A stretch of 37,946 nt of DNA from an uncultured Sanguibacteroides sp. (lineage in GTDB: Bacteria > Bacteroidota > Bacteroidia > Bacteroidales > Marinifilaceae). Numbering within the stretch: the first letter of the stretch is position 1; each line of letters starts with the position of its first letter. The notes beneath the pieces are model-generated. The model was not told where the DNA came from and made no database searches. It saw only the letters and a program-made list of their open reading frames with translations. Location of the stretch: assembly GCF_900543425.1 (NCBI RefSeq), contig NZ_UQRQ01000028.1, positions 1 to 37,946 on the forward strand. Reading direction: 5' to 3'. The position numbers and the translations under genes are program-made. Positions 8,699 through 16,716 of the stretch are shown here, piece after piece.

Positions 8699-9448
8699 AT
8701 GAAAAAAAGAATGGTAACAGAAGAAAAGCAAGATAAGGTATTTATACGTGATTTTTTCCGTAAAGTGGGAAAAGCAATATATGATTATAATTTGATCGAG
8801 GATGAAGATCGTATTTTGGTCGGAGTATCGGGAGGAAAGGATTCGTTGGCTCTGCTCGAGGTTTTAGCTTTGCGCTCGAAAGATTCCAAACAACATTATA
8901 CGGTTGTGGCGGCCCATATTGATGTGGAGAATGTGGAATACGAGGTGGATAGCGAATATTTGAAATCCTTTTGTGAACGTTTGGGGGTAGAGTACATCCA
9001 TCGGACGATTCGGGTCGATATGGAGCAAAACCCTAAAAAGCCGGCTTGTTTTGTTTGTTCCTGGCATCGTCGGAAAATGCTTTTCGATATTGCAAAGGAA
9101 CAACGTTGTGGCAAGTTGGCTCTGGGACATCATCGGGACGATGCGGTAGAAAGCCTGTTAATGAGTATGATATTTAACGGAACGATCAGCAGTATGCCTG
9201 CCCGTCTGGAAATGTTCGAACATACTTTTATGATTATTCGCCCTTTGATTTATCTTGGTAATGCCGAAACGTTGAAGTATGCGACGCTTCGGCAATTTAA
9301 AAAACAAAGAAAATATTGCCCTTTTGAGAAAGCAACGAACAGGGATGCCGTAGGTAAGATTATAGATCAGTTGGAGGCTTTGTCTCCACATGTACGGAAT
9401 AATCTTTTTGCGGCCATGCGAAATATTCAATCGGAATATTTACCTTAA
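8699..9448 (+). CDS. TtcA-like tRNA 2-thiolation enzyme (PP-loop ATPase)
   Basis: A 249-residue cytoplasmic protein of the TtcA/TilS group. The PP-loop SGGKDS is at residues 44-49; it binds ATP and activates the target base by adenylation. Cysteines C117 and C120 (CFVC) plus C207 (KYCPFE) match the CxxC + C set that holds the iron-sulfur cluster in TtcA, and GHHRDDAVESLLM matches the conserved motif after them. By homology it would make 2-thiocytidine at tRNA position 32, but related paralogues thiolate other positions, so the exact target is not certain. It stands alone, divergent from the carrier gene and convergent with a small acidic protein. Confidence 0.85.
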   Translation: MKKRMVTEEKQDKVFIRDFFRKVGKAIYDYNLIEDEDRILVGVSGGKDSLALLEVLALRSKDSKQHYTVVAAHIDVENVEYEVDSEYLKSFCERLGVEYIHRTIRVDMEQNPKKPACFVCSWHRRKMLFDIAKEQRCGKLALGHHRDDAVESLLMSMIFNGTISSMPARLEMFEHTFMIIRPLIYLGNAETLKYATLRQFKKQRKYCPFEKATNRDAVGKIIDQLEALSPHVRNNLFAAMRNIQSEYLP

Positions 9449-9462
9449 TAAAGGTAGAAGAA

Positions 9463-9876
9463 TTAAAAGCGGGGAAATCCTATTTGCTCGCCGTTTTCAT
9501 CCATGTATTCCTCCAAATCTTCGCAGTTTGTCTCCCGATCTTCTTCAAATTGCAGGGAAAGGTTGTTGATGTACGCGAATCGGCGGCAACTATGGAAATC
9601 GGCATAACGTTCTTCAATCTCTTCCCGAAACATATCCGTTCGTTTTTGAGGAGATAACTCTTCCAGCTCGTCCGCGTGTTCGAGTAAGATATCTAAAATA
9701 AACTCGGCAGCCCAGCTTCCCAGCTCTTTTTCTTTTACCCATTCTGGATTTTGCTCGTCTAAAATATGAAATATCTCTTGTAAATAAGGGGAATCCCCCC
9801 ACTCTTCATAAAGTTGAATTAGGTCGTCGTTATCGTGATATTCGGCCTTGATTTTTTCCAGCGTGTGATGGTCCAT
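9463..9876 (-). CDS. Small acidic protein of unknown function
   Basis: A 137-residue soluble protein that I do not recognise. It is very rich in Glu and Asp (for example EHADELEEL and EDLEEYMDENGE) and probably mostly helical. No signal peptide, membrane helix or cysteine motif is seen; the two cysteines are isolated. The ATG at 9874-9876 is chosen because the longer open frame would need a TTG at 9901-9903. It converges on the TtcA-like gene with only 14 nt between the stops and no visible terminator. The frame is open over its whole length and codon use matches the neighbours, so it is probably a real gene. Confidence 0.65.
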   Translation of the reverse strand: MDHHTLEKIKAEYHDNDDLIQLYEEWGDSPYLQEIFHILDEQNPEWVKEKELGSWAAEFILDILLEHADELEELSPQKRTDMFREEIEERYADFHSCRRFAYINNLSLQFEEDRETNCEDLEEYMDENGEQIGFPRF

Positions 9877-9984
9877 TGTTTTGTTTTTTGAATCGGCCTG
9901 CAAATTAAGAAAATAAATACCAATTCACCTTATTTGTTGGTGTATTCTTGCTCTCTTTTTTGTACGTTTTGTTTTCGTTGCCTG

Positions 9985-10030
9985 TGCTGTGTCTAAGCAA
10001 TCGACACGGAAAAGAAAAGTATAACTTTTC
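9985..10030. promoter_or_regulatory. Two inverted repeats just upstream of the greA promoter
   Basis: CTGTGTC (9987-9993) can pair with GACACGG (10003-10009), and GAAAAGT-ATA-ACTTTTC (10014-10030) is a perfect interrupted palindrome ending 10 nt before the -33 box. They may be regulator sites or the terminator of an unseen small transcript. The gene-free stretch 9877-10187 otherwise holds the greA promoter and leader. Confidence 0.35.
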
Positions 10031-10039
10031 AATGGAAAG

Positions 10040-10071
10040 TTTGGTTTATAAAAAAAAAGGTTTTAAATTTG
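10040..10071 (+). promoter_or_regulatory. Promoter of greA-HIT
   Basis: TTTG (10040-10043), 20 nt, TAAATTTG (10064-10071) is a complete match to the Bacteroidetes promoter consensus. The leader to the greA ATG is about 110 nt. Confidence 0.8.
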
Positions 10072-10120
10072 TAGTCAGGAGGTGAGGATTCCGGAGAAAT
10101 GGAATTCTTTTTTAGATAAA

Positions 10121-10158
10121 GGCACTTATTGGAGGATAAGTGTCATTTATTTTTTTTT
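10121..10158 (+). terminator. Terminator-like hairpin inside the greA leader
   Basis: GGCACTTAT (10121-10129) pairs with ATAAGTGTC (10136-10144, one G-U) around the loop TGGAGG. ATTTAT and eight Ts follow at 10145-10158. This lies between the promoter (10040) and the greA start (10188), so it would act as an attenuator and release a short leader RNA of about 80 nt. Escherichia coli greA is known to have a leader terminator (GraL); here only the layout is similar. Confidence 0.75.
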
Positions 10159-10187
10159 ATATAGTAATTAAATAAAACCATATAATT

Positions 10188-10664
10188 ATGACGAAAAAGG
10201 TGTCTTATATTACAAAAGAGGGCCTGAAAAAGCTACAGGATGAATTGGATAATCTGCAAAATGTAGAACGGCCCAAGATTTCTAAAGCCATAGGTGAGGC
10301 AATCGAAAAAGGTGATATCTCCGAGAATGCCGAGTATGATGCGGCAAAAGATGCCCAAGGTTTATTGGAGGCAAAAATCGCTCAATTGCAAGATATTATT
10401 TCGAATTGCCGGATTATTGACGAATCCCAGATCGACACATCTAAGGTGCAAATATTGAATAAGGTGACGATTCGTAATACGAAAACGAATGCCACTATGA
10501 CTTATACTTTGGTGTCCGAAAGCGAAGCGGATTTTAAGGCTGGAAAGTTGTCTATTACAACGCCTATAGCGAAAGCTTTGATCGGCAAGAAGTTAGGTGA
10601 TAAGGTGGAAGTACAAGTCCCGGCCGGATTGATGGAATTTGAGATTATGGATATTTCTATTTAA
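10188..10664 (+). CDS. greA: Transcription elongation factor GreA
   Basis: A 158-residue protein of normal length. The N-terminal coiled coil (about 10-75) enters the secondary channel of RNA polymerase and stimulates cleavage of backtracked RNA. Its tip KGDISENAEYDAAKDAQ (about 41-57) carries the conserved acidic residues D43 and E46. The C-terminal globular domain (about 80-158) has the usual IGKKLGDKVEVQVP ending. A strong promoter and a terminator-like leader hairpin precede it. The HIT gene follows 20 nt downstream in the same direction, so they form an operon. Confidence 0.97.
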   Translation: MTKKVSYITKEGLKKLQDELDNLQNVERPKISKAIGEAIEKGDISENAEYDAAKDAQGLLEAKIAQLQDIISNCRIIDESQIDTSKVQILNKVTIRNTKTNATMTYTLVSESEADFKAGKLSITTPIAKALIGKKLGDKVEVQVPAGLMEFEIMDISI

Positions 10665-10684
10665 ACTAAAATTCAATTTGGCTT

Positions 10685-11083
10685 ATGTCTTCCATATTTA
10701 CCAAAATTATTCAAGGAGAAATTCCTTCCTATAAGGTCGCCGAGGATGAGCATTATTATGCTTTTCTGGATATTGCACCTTTGCAAAAAGGACATACTTT
10801 AGTAATTCCTAAAAGAGAAGAAGATTATATTTTTGATTTGACGGATAAAGAATTAGCTGGTTTAATGGTATTTGCCAAAAAAGTCGCTAAAGCTATTAGG
10901 GAGAGTGTTCCGTGCAAGCGGGTTGGGATCGCCGTGTTGGGATTGGATGTACCTCATGCTCACGTTCATCTGGTTCCCTTAAAGGAGGGAAATGAATTGA
11001 ATTTTGCAAATCCGAAAAAGCAATATTCAAAAGAAGAGATGGAGGCTTGTGCAGAGTTAATCCGCAGTCATTTTAATAATTGA
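10685..11083 (+). CDS. HIT-family nucleotide hydrolase (HinT-like)
   Basis: A 132-residue cytoplasmic protein of the histidine triad superfamily. FTKIIQGEIPSYKVAEDE is the standard N-terminus, and the catalytic triad HAHVHLVPL places histidines at 91, 93 and 95. Family members hydrolyse nucleoside phosphoramidates or related nucleotides; the physiological substrate is not known from sequence. It follows greA by 20 nt and the unit ends with the hairpin at 11116-11151. Confidence 0.92.
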   Translation: MSSIFTKIIQGEIPSYKVAEDEHYYAFLDIAPLQKGHTLVIPKREEDYIFDLTDKELAGLMVFAKKVAKAIRESVPCKRVGIAVLGLDVPHAHVHLVPLKEGNELNFANPKKQYSKEEMEACAELIRSHFNN

Positions 11084-11115
11084 ACGATATCGAGTGATAT
11101 CTTTATAATATTTAA

Positions 11116-11151
11116 GGAGGCTCCTAAACTTATTTAGCGGGCCTCTTTTTT
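11116..11151 (+). terminator. Terminator of greA-HIT, abutting the next start codon
   Basis: The outer stem GAGGC (11117-11121)/GCCTC (11141-11145) and inner stem CTAAA/TTTAG around CTTA are followed by six Ts. The T-run ends only five bases before the ATG at 11157, so no normal ribosome binding site fits between them. Confidence 0.75.
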
Positions 11152-11156
11152 AAAGT

Positions 11157-11651
11157 ATGGAAAGGAAGAAATTATATAATGCTTATGAAGTACACGAGGG
11201 ATATTATTGTTTCGGTTGTGCTTCTGCCAACGAGCGTGGTTTACGGTGCGAATTTTACGAGGAGGGTGATTATATCACCTGTCATTGGATGCCTCGTCCT
11301 GAATTCCAAGGTTTTTTCAATGTTTTGCATGGCGGAATTCAGGCTACGCTAATGGACGAGATTGCTTGTTGGAACGTGTTTGCAAAGGTGAAGAGTGCGG
11401 GTGTTACGGTTGAGATGAACGTGAAATACCGTAATACGGTATACACGGATAGAGGAGAGCTATTGTTGCGCTCCAGAATTGTAGAACAAGGAAGCCGTTT
11501 GGCTAAAATGCACGTGGAGCTATTCAATGCCGACGGACAATTAGGTAGCGAGGCAGACGTGATCTATCGCGTATTTCCTGAAGAAGTGGCGGCGAAACGT
11601 TTAGGGTGGACAGGTATAGAATCTTTTCATAGAGAAAATGGAGAAGGATGA
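11157..11651 (+). CDS. PaaI-type hotdog-fold thioesterase
   Basis: A 164-residue cytoplasmic protein with one hotdog domain. VLHGGIQATLMDEIACWNV (about residues 59-77) contains the HGG turn and acidic catalytic residue of PaaI/YbgC-like acyl-CoA thioesterases, and VKYRNTVYTDRGELLLRSRI is the matching strand pair. The acyl substrate is unknown. A cysteine-containing N-terminus, GYYCFGCASANERGL, resembles other bacterial members. It overlaps the following HAD gene by four bases and is therefore co-translated with it. Its start lies right behind a terminator hairpin, so it may depend on readthrough or use a leader-poor start. Confidence 0.82.
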   Translation: MERKKLYNAYEVHEGYYCFGCASANERGLRCEFYEEGDYITCHWMPRPEFQGFFNVLHGGIQATLMDEIACWNVFAKVKSAGVTVEMNVKYRNTVYTDRGELLLRSRIVEQGSRLAKMHVELFNADGQLGSEADVIYRVFPEEVAAKRLGWTGIESFHRENGEG

Positions 11652-12283
11652 GATATAAAAATATTGTTTGGGATTGGAACGGGACATTGCTGGATGATAT
11701 TCGAATTAGTGTGGAAACCTTAAATCGGATGTTGACCAGGAAGAATTTAGGACGGATGACCGTGGAGCGTTACCGGGATTTATTTGGTTTCCCGGTGAAA
11801 GAGTTTTATGAGGCTTTAGGATATGATTTCGGCCGGGATGACTGGGATGCTGTTTCTCGGGAATTTGTGGATACATACGGGAGTTTGAGTCGTGATGTCG
11901 AATTAACGATGGGTATCGTTCCGATTCTCTCGGCAATACGGGAAAAAGGTATTCGGCAGTATATATTATCGGCATTACAGGAGGATTTGTTGGAAGAGAT
12001 GTTGGAGCGTTTTCAGATCCGGAATTATTTTGACGGGATATGCGGTTCCGACAATATATATGCCGGAGGAAAAATAGCCAGAGGGGAAAAAATGGTTTCC
12101 GAGTACTCCATTATACCTCAGGAAACCTTGATGATAGGAGATACGTTACATGATGCCGAGGTCGCGGAAGCTTTAGGATTTGACGTTCGTCTGTTTGCCG
12201 GGGGACATAATAGTGAGAGACGCCTGCAGAGTAGTGCTCCCGTGCTTTCTCAAATGGAAGAGGTCCTTAAAGAAATCATATGA
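11648..12283 (+). CDS. HAD-superfamily phosphatase (phosphoglycolate-phosphatase-like)
   Basis: A 211-residue cytoplasmic hydrolase with a helical cap. Motif I is DWNGTLLDD at residues 9-17; the first Asp is the nucleophile. Motif II is the Ser in YILSALQ, motif III the Lys in GGKIARGEKM, and motif IV MIGDTLHDAEVAEAL with two Asp residues for Mg2+. The second Asp of the usual DxD in motif I is Asn (D-W-N), so the normal acid/base residue is replaced. The substrate could be a small phosphate ester such as phosphoglycolate, but this is not shown. The start overlaps the thioesterase stop (ATGA). The stop sits at the edge of an inverted-repeat cluster. Confidence 0.85.
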   Translation: MRYKNIVWDWNGTLLDDIRISVETLNRMLTRKNLGRMTVERYRDLFGFPVKEFYEALGYDFGRDDWDAVSREFVDTYGSLSRDVELTMGIVPILSAIREKGIRQYILSALQEDLLEEMLERFQIRNYFDGICGSDNIYAGGKIARGEKMVSEYSIIPQETLMIGDTLHDAEVAEALGFDVRLFAGGHNSERRLQSSAPVLSQMEEVLKEII

Positions 12284-12342
12284 TTCGATGATTCAAAGAT
12301 TTCGTGATTTTTTTAATCACCGAATCTCTCAATCACCGAATC
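12282..12342. repeat. Nested inverted-repeat cluster between convergent genes
   Basis: Four 12-nt units occur: GATTCGATGATT (12282) and GATTTCGTGATT (12298) on one arm, AATCACCGAATC (12315 and 12331) on the other, each pair spaced by 16 nt around a TTTTT loop. The arms form an imperfect hairpin of about 28 bp. A further degenerate copy, ATCACTGAATTTCATCAC, follows. It may act as a two-way terminator or be a REP-like element. Confidence 0.75.
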
Positions 12343-12356
12343 ACTGAATTTCATCA

Positions 12357-13550
12357 CTATAGTTCATATTGGAACAATTGTGCCAATAGGTTATAATAGT
12401 CCCGTTCTACGTCGAGAAAGCTTTGCAGGCTGTCGTATAGGGTCGTTAATTCCGTGAAATAGTCGACAATAGAAAGCTGACCGGCCTGTAACGCTTTATT
12501 CAAAAGTTCCACATTGCGTTGGTTTTTTAATAATGTAGCGTATTCATTGCGTGAAGTTTGCAATGTTACCGCTTGTTCGTACAATTGTTGCAATGAGGAG
12601 CGAAGATTGAGACGACTTTCTTCAATCGTAGCTGTAACGAATTCGGCTTGGGCTTTTGCCCTCTTCACTGTATTCTTATTTTCGAATAACGGGATAGAGA
12701 TGCCGATGACAAAGCCGTTGGCGGAAACATTGTTGCCGGAAGCATTGCGTTTGTAGCCTAAATCAAATTTGGGTAAGGTCAATGATCGGCTGACCTTCAC
12801 TTCCTGGTTGGCAACTTCCTGATCCTCCAAAAGGCCTTTCATGTTCGGATCGGCAGCGAGATAAGCGCTATAAATGGCATCTAAATCTAAGAGTGCATTG
12901 ATTTCCGGGTATTCCAAATCGTTGAATTCGATAGAAACGTTCCCGTTTAGGTTGCGTAATTGTTCTTCCGCTGTGGAAAGAGCTGCCGTGTTGAGACGAC
13001 TTTGATTACGTGCGGCAAGTAATTCCAGTTGGATTTTATTTACTTCCAATTGGTTTGCATCCCCGCTTTCAATTTTCCGCCGGTAGCTGGTTGCGAGTTG
13101 TTCGGCGTTTGTCAATCGTTTGTCGAGCAGCTCCTTTTGTTTCCTGAGATAAATGATTTCGATGCAGGTTTGTTTTGTCGTTAAAAGTAGTTGTTGCCGG
13201 TAAGCTGCCAGTTGATGACCGAGAGAAGTCGATTTCAATTCGGCTAATTTGTTCTTTTGTCCATATACCGAGGGAAAATCAAGAGATTGTTTTAGGGTGA
13301 AAGAGTATTCTGATTCCGGATTATTGCGATTTCCCCACATTTTCTCGAATTCGGCGGTAGGATTTTCCAGGTATTTGCCCGTTTGAGCTTCTAATTTCTG
13401 GGCATCCGTCAATTTTTCTTTTGCCTGAAGGGTTTTATTATTTCCTTCAATCTCCTTCAATACCCGGGGAATGGAATTTTGGGCATGAACTCCGGTTGTC
13501 AAAAGGATTAAACCGGCTATTATGATTAATGATAGATAATGATTTTTCAT
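12357..13550 (-). CDS. TolC-like outer-membrane channel of the metal-efflux operon
   Basis: A 397-residue protein of the outer-membrane efflux family (OEP, CusC/TolC-like). It has a cleavable signal peptide (AGLILLTTGVHAQ), two long heptad-rich helical halves typical of the periplasmic barrel (around 60-210 and 260-397), and the pattern SGDANQLEVNKIQLELLAAR common in the family. It would form the outer-membrane exit of the tripartite pump encoded just upstream; only 10 nt separate it from the pump gene. It is the last gene of a minus-strand operon that runs 18428 to 12357. Closing it is the repeat cluster at 12282-12342. Confidence 0.88.
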   Translation of the reverse strand: MKNHYLSLIIIAGLILLTTGVHAQNSIPRVLKEIEGNNKTLQAKEKLTDAQKLEAQTGKYLENPTAEFEKMWGNRNNPESEYSFTLKQSLDFPSVYGQKNKLAELKSTSLGHQLAAYRQQLLLTTKQTCIEIIYLRKQKELLDKRLTNAEQLATSYRRKIESGDANQLEVNKIQLELLAARNQSRLNTAALSTAEEQLRNLNGNVSIEFNDLEYPEINALLDLDAIYSAYLAADPNMKGLLEDQEVANQEVKVSRSLTLPKFDLGYKRNASGNNVSANGFVIGISIPLFENKNTVKRAKAQAEFVTATIEESRLNLRSSLQQLYEQAVTLQTSRNEYATLLKNQRNVELLNKALQAGQLSIVDYFTELTTLYDSLQSFLDVERDYYNLLAQLFQYEL

Positions 13551-13560
13551 GTGTATTGTT

Positions 13561-16500
13561 TTATATACTATTTGTTTCGAGGTTTTCCTGTTTTTTCTCT
13601 TTGTGTTTTAATAGAAGATACATGATGGGAACGACAAATCCGTTTAATAGGGTAGAACTTAACAGACCGCCTAATATCACCTGAGCCATGGGGCTTTGGA
13701 TTTCGTTGCCGGGAAGATCGCCGCCGACGGCTAAGGGAATCAAAGCTAATGCGGAGGTTAAAGCGGTCATTAAAATAGGATTCAGTCGATCAAGGGAACC
13801 GTGGATAATGCTATCGTATAAAGAGTAACCTTGTGCTTGTAAATAATTGTAATGTGATACCAGCAGTATACCGTTTCGGGTGGCGATACCGAACAACGAG
13901 ATGAATCCGATAATTGCGGGGATACTGATGATTCCTGACGTCAGCCATATGCTGATGACTCCTCCGATAATTGCTAAAGGAAGATTAACCATGATGATTC
14001 CCGATAAGGGCAGGCTATGAAATTCATTGAATAAAAGGAGTAAAATGATCAGGACGGAGATCAGGGAAGTAATGAATAAGGTACGGGAAGCAGCCTGTTC
14101 GCTTTCGAATTGTCCCCCGTATTCCACGTGATATCCTTCCGGTAGAGAAATTTGTTCTTTTACTGTTTTCTGGATATCTTTCACGACCCCGTTTAAATCA
14201 CGTCCGGCTACATTCGCGGAAATAACGATTTTACGCTGAACGTTCTCCCGGCTGATGGTATTGGGCCCCACGAAGGGAATGATTTCTGCCACGTAATGTA
14301 ACGGTATTTTTTTGCCGTTGGCATCTATCATCAAGTTCCCTATTTCTTCCATGTTTTTTCTATTCTTATCGTCGACTTTTATGGTAAGATCGAAAACTTT
14401 CCCTCCTTCGTATACTTGAGAAACTACCTTTCCGGAAAGGGCGATATTGATGAATTCGGAAAATTGGGGTAAGGTAATTCCTTGCTTGGCCAGCATGTCC
14501 CGTTTAGGTTTGATTTGTAATTGGGGACGTTCCACTTGTTGTTCCAATGTCAAATCTGCGATTCCTTCTACTTTATCAATGGCATTTTTGATTTGGCTGC
14601 CGATCGTGAACAATTTATTCAGGTCGTCCCCGAACAGTTTGATCGCGATATTTGCTTTTGTTCCGGATAACATGGCATCGATTCGGTGAGAAATCGGTTG
14701 GCCGATCTCGACATTCACTCCTTGCAGCTCGTTTAGCTGATGACGTACATCTGCTAAAAATTCATCGCGGTTACGCTTATCCAATAGAAACGGAGCTTCT
14801 ATTTCCGATACGTTTACTCCTAAAGCATGTTCATCTAATTCTGCTCGTCCGGTTTTACGGGCGACAGTTTGAATTTCCGGGATATCCAATAAAATATTTT
14901 CCGCTATTTTCCCGATCTTGTCCGACTCTTCCAAGGATATCCCCGGCATTCCACTAATGTTTATCGTTAAGGAACCTTCATTAAAAGAGGGAAGGAAACT
15001 TCTTCCTAAATGGGCCATGATAACGATGGTGAAAATCAATAGGGTTATGCTGGAACCAACGACTAATTTTTTGTGTTTTAGAGCCCAACTGAGGGCTTTT
15101 TTATAGACTGTTTTTAAAGCTCTGGCCACGATCGGTTCCCGTTCGTTTCTCTTTAGGGCTTTTGGTGTTGTCAATAAATAACTGCATAATACGGGTGTAA
15201 GAGTTAAAGCTACTATTGTAGAAGCAAATAAGGCTACAATGAAAGCAATTCCTAACGGGATGAGCATGCGTCCTTCCATTCCCGAAAGAAAGAATAGCGG
15301 AAGAAAACAGGCTACGATGATTAACGTGGAATTTAAAATAGGCATTCGTACTTCTTTTGAGGCTTCGAATACGATCTTTAAGGAAGAGAGACGCTCTTCT
15401 ACCGGTTTTAATTGATTTTCTCGTAGTCGCTTATACACGTTTTCAACGTCTACAATGGCGTCGTCCACTAATGAACCGATAGCGATGGCAAGCCCTCCCA
15501 AGCTCATGGTGTTTATAGTGAGGCCTAAGGCGTGTAAGACCAGAATGGCCACAAGGAGGGAAAGCGGAAGGGCGACCAACGAAATAACGGTCGTCCTGAT
15601 GTTCATTAAAAAGAAGAAAAGTACGACAATGACAAAAATAGAACCTTCAAACAAGGCTTTCTGTATATTCGAAATAGAACTTTCGATAAAACGGGATTGT
15701 CGAAAAATATCCGAGGAGATTTTTACGTCGGCAGGTAATGTTTTTTGTAGTTCGCTAAGGGCCAGATCCACTTTGTCGGTTAATTCCAATGTATTGGTAT
15801 TGGGTTGTTTTGTTATCGTTAATAATACGGCCGATTTTCCTTTTTCGGAAGCTAATCCTAATTTCGGCGTTTTTGCTCCGGTCGTAATTTCGGCGATATC
15901 GCTTAAGAGAACAGGACGGTTATTGATGGTCTTTACTACAGCTTTCCCGATATCTTCCAAATTATTGGTTGAAAGAAGTCCCTGGACAATGTACTCGTTT
16001 CCGTATTCGTAAAGAATTCCTCCTGTGGAATTTTGGTTCATCCCTTCTACCACGGGTAACAACTCTTCCATGGTGATATTGTAATATTTCATTCGAGCCG
16101 GATGGAGCAGGATCTGGTATTCTTTAATATCGCCACCAATAACGGTAACTTGTGCCACGCCTCCGGTAGACAGGAGCCTGGGGCGAATTGTCCAATCCGC
16201 TATCGTTCGTAAATCCTGTAACGTGGTGCTGTCGGCTGTGAGACCGAGGATCATCATTTCTCCCAGGATGGAAGATTGTGGCCCTAAGGTCGGTTGGCCG
16301 ACATTATCCGGTAGGGTTTCTCCTAAAGTAGCCAGTTTTTCCGAAACGATTTGACGGGCGGTATAAATGTTGGTTCCCCATTCGAATTCTACCCATACCA
16401 CGGAAAATCCGGTGGTGGAAGAAGAACGTACTCTTCGTACATCCGTTGCTCCGTTTACTGCAGTTTCTATTGGAAAGGTAACAATACGTTCAACCTCTTC

Positions 16501-16674
16501 CGGTGCCATTCCGGTGGCTTCTGTCATGACAACTACTGTCGGTGCGTTTAAGTCTGGAAATACGTCTACTTCCATGTTTTTTGCCGTATAGGAACCCCAT
16601 AAGAGTAAGCCTACGGCTGCAATCATAACGATTAAACGGTTATGAAGAGCATACTGTATGATCTTATTTAACAT
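13561..16674 (-). CDS. HME-RND heavy-metal efflux permease (CusA/CzcA family)
   Basis: A 1037-residue inner-membrane antiporter of the heavy-metal RND family. It starts MLNKIIQYALHNRLIVM, has twelve transmembrane helices in two halves, and two large periplasmic domains. The fourth helix contains LAIAIGSLVDDAIVDVENV (around residue 400), with acidic residues in the place of the proton-relay carboxylates of CusA/CzcA. EGRMLIPLGIAFIVALFAST and GIATRNGILLVSHY are other family hallmarks. It drives metal-ion export from periplasm or cytoplasm using the proton gradient. Whether the ion is Cu(I)/Ag(I) or Zn/Co/Cd cannot be read safely here. It lies between the adaptor gene (42 nt upstream) and the TolC-like gene (10 nt downstream). 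Confidence 0.93.
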   Translation of the reverse strand: MLNKIIQYALHNRLIVMIAAVGLLLWGSYTAKNMEVDVFPDLNAPTVVVMTEATGMAPEEVERIVTFPIETAVNGATDVRRVRSSSTTGFSVVWVEFEWGTNIYTARQIVSEKLATLGETLPDNVGQPTLGPQSSILGEMMILGLTADSTTLQDLRTIADWTIRPRLLSTGGVAQVTVIGGDIKEYQILLHPARMKYYNITMEELLPVVEGMNQNSTGGILYEYGNEYIVQGLLSTNNLEDIGKAVVKTINNRPVLLSDIAEITTGAKTPKLGLASEKGKSAVLLTITKQPNTNTLELTDKVDLALSELQKTLPADVKISSDIFRQSRFIESSISNIQKALFEGSIFVIVVLFFFLMNIRTTVISLVALPLSLLVAILVLHALGLTINTMSLGGLAIAIGSLVDDAIVDVENVYKRLRENQLKPVEERLSSLKIVFEASKEVRMPILNSTLIIVACFLPLFFLSGMEGRMLIPLGIAFIVALFASTIVALTLTPVLCSYLLTTPKALKRNEREPIVARALKTVYKKALSWALKHKKLVVGSSITLLIFTIVIMAHLGRSFLPSFNEGSLTINISGMPGISLEESDKIGKIAENILLDIPEIQTVARKTGRAELDEHALGVNVSEIEAPFLLDKRNRDEFLADVRHQLNELQGVNVEIGQPISHRIDAMLSGTKANIAIKLFGDDLNKLFTIGSQIKNAIDKVEGIADLTLEQQVERPQLQIKPKRDMLAKQGITLPQFSEFINIALSGKVVSQVYEGGKVFDLTIKVDDKNRKNMEEIGNLMIDANGKKIPLHYVAEIIPFVGPNTISRENVQRKIVISANVAGRDLNGVVKDIQKTVKEQISLPEGYHVEYGGQFESEQAASRTLFITSLISVLIILLLLFNEFHSLPLSGIIMVNLPLAIIGGVISIWLTSGIISIPAIIGFISLFGIATRNGILLVSHYNYLQAQGYSLYDSIIHGSLDRLNPILMTALTSALALIPLAVGGDLPGNEIQSPMAQVILGGLLSSTLLNGFVVPIMYLLLKHKEKKQENLETNSI

Positions 16675-16716
16675 AAATATAGTCTATAAATCTGAATAAT
16701 TGATATGTGTTGATTA

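Noticed and set aside
14652..16012. Several plus-strand open frames across the RND pump gene
   Set aside because: Antisense shadows; the minus-strand frame shows complete HME-RND motifs without interruption.
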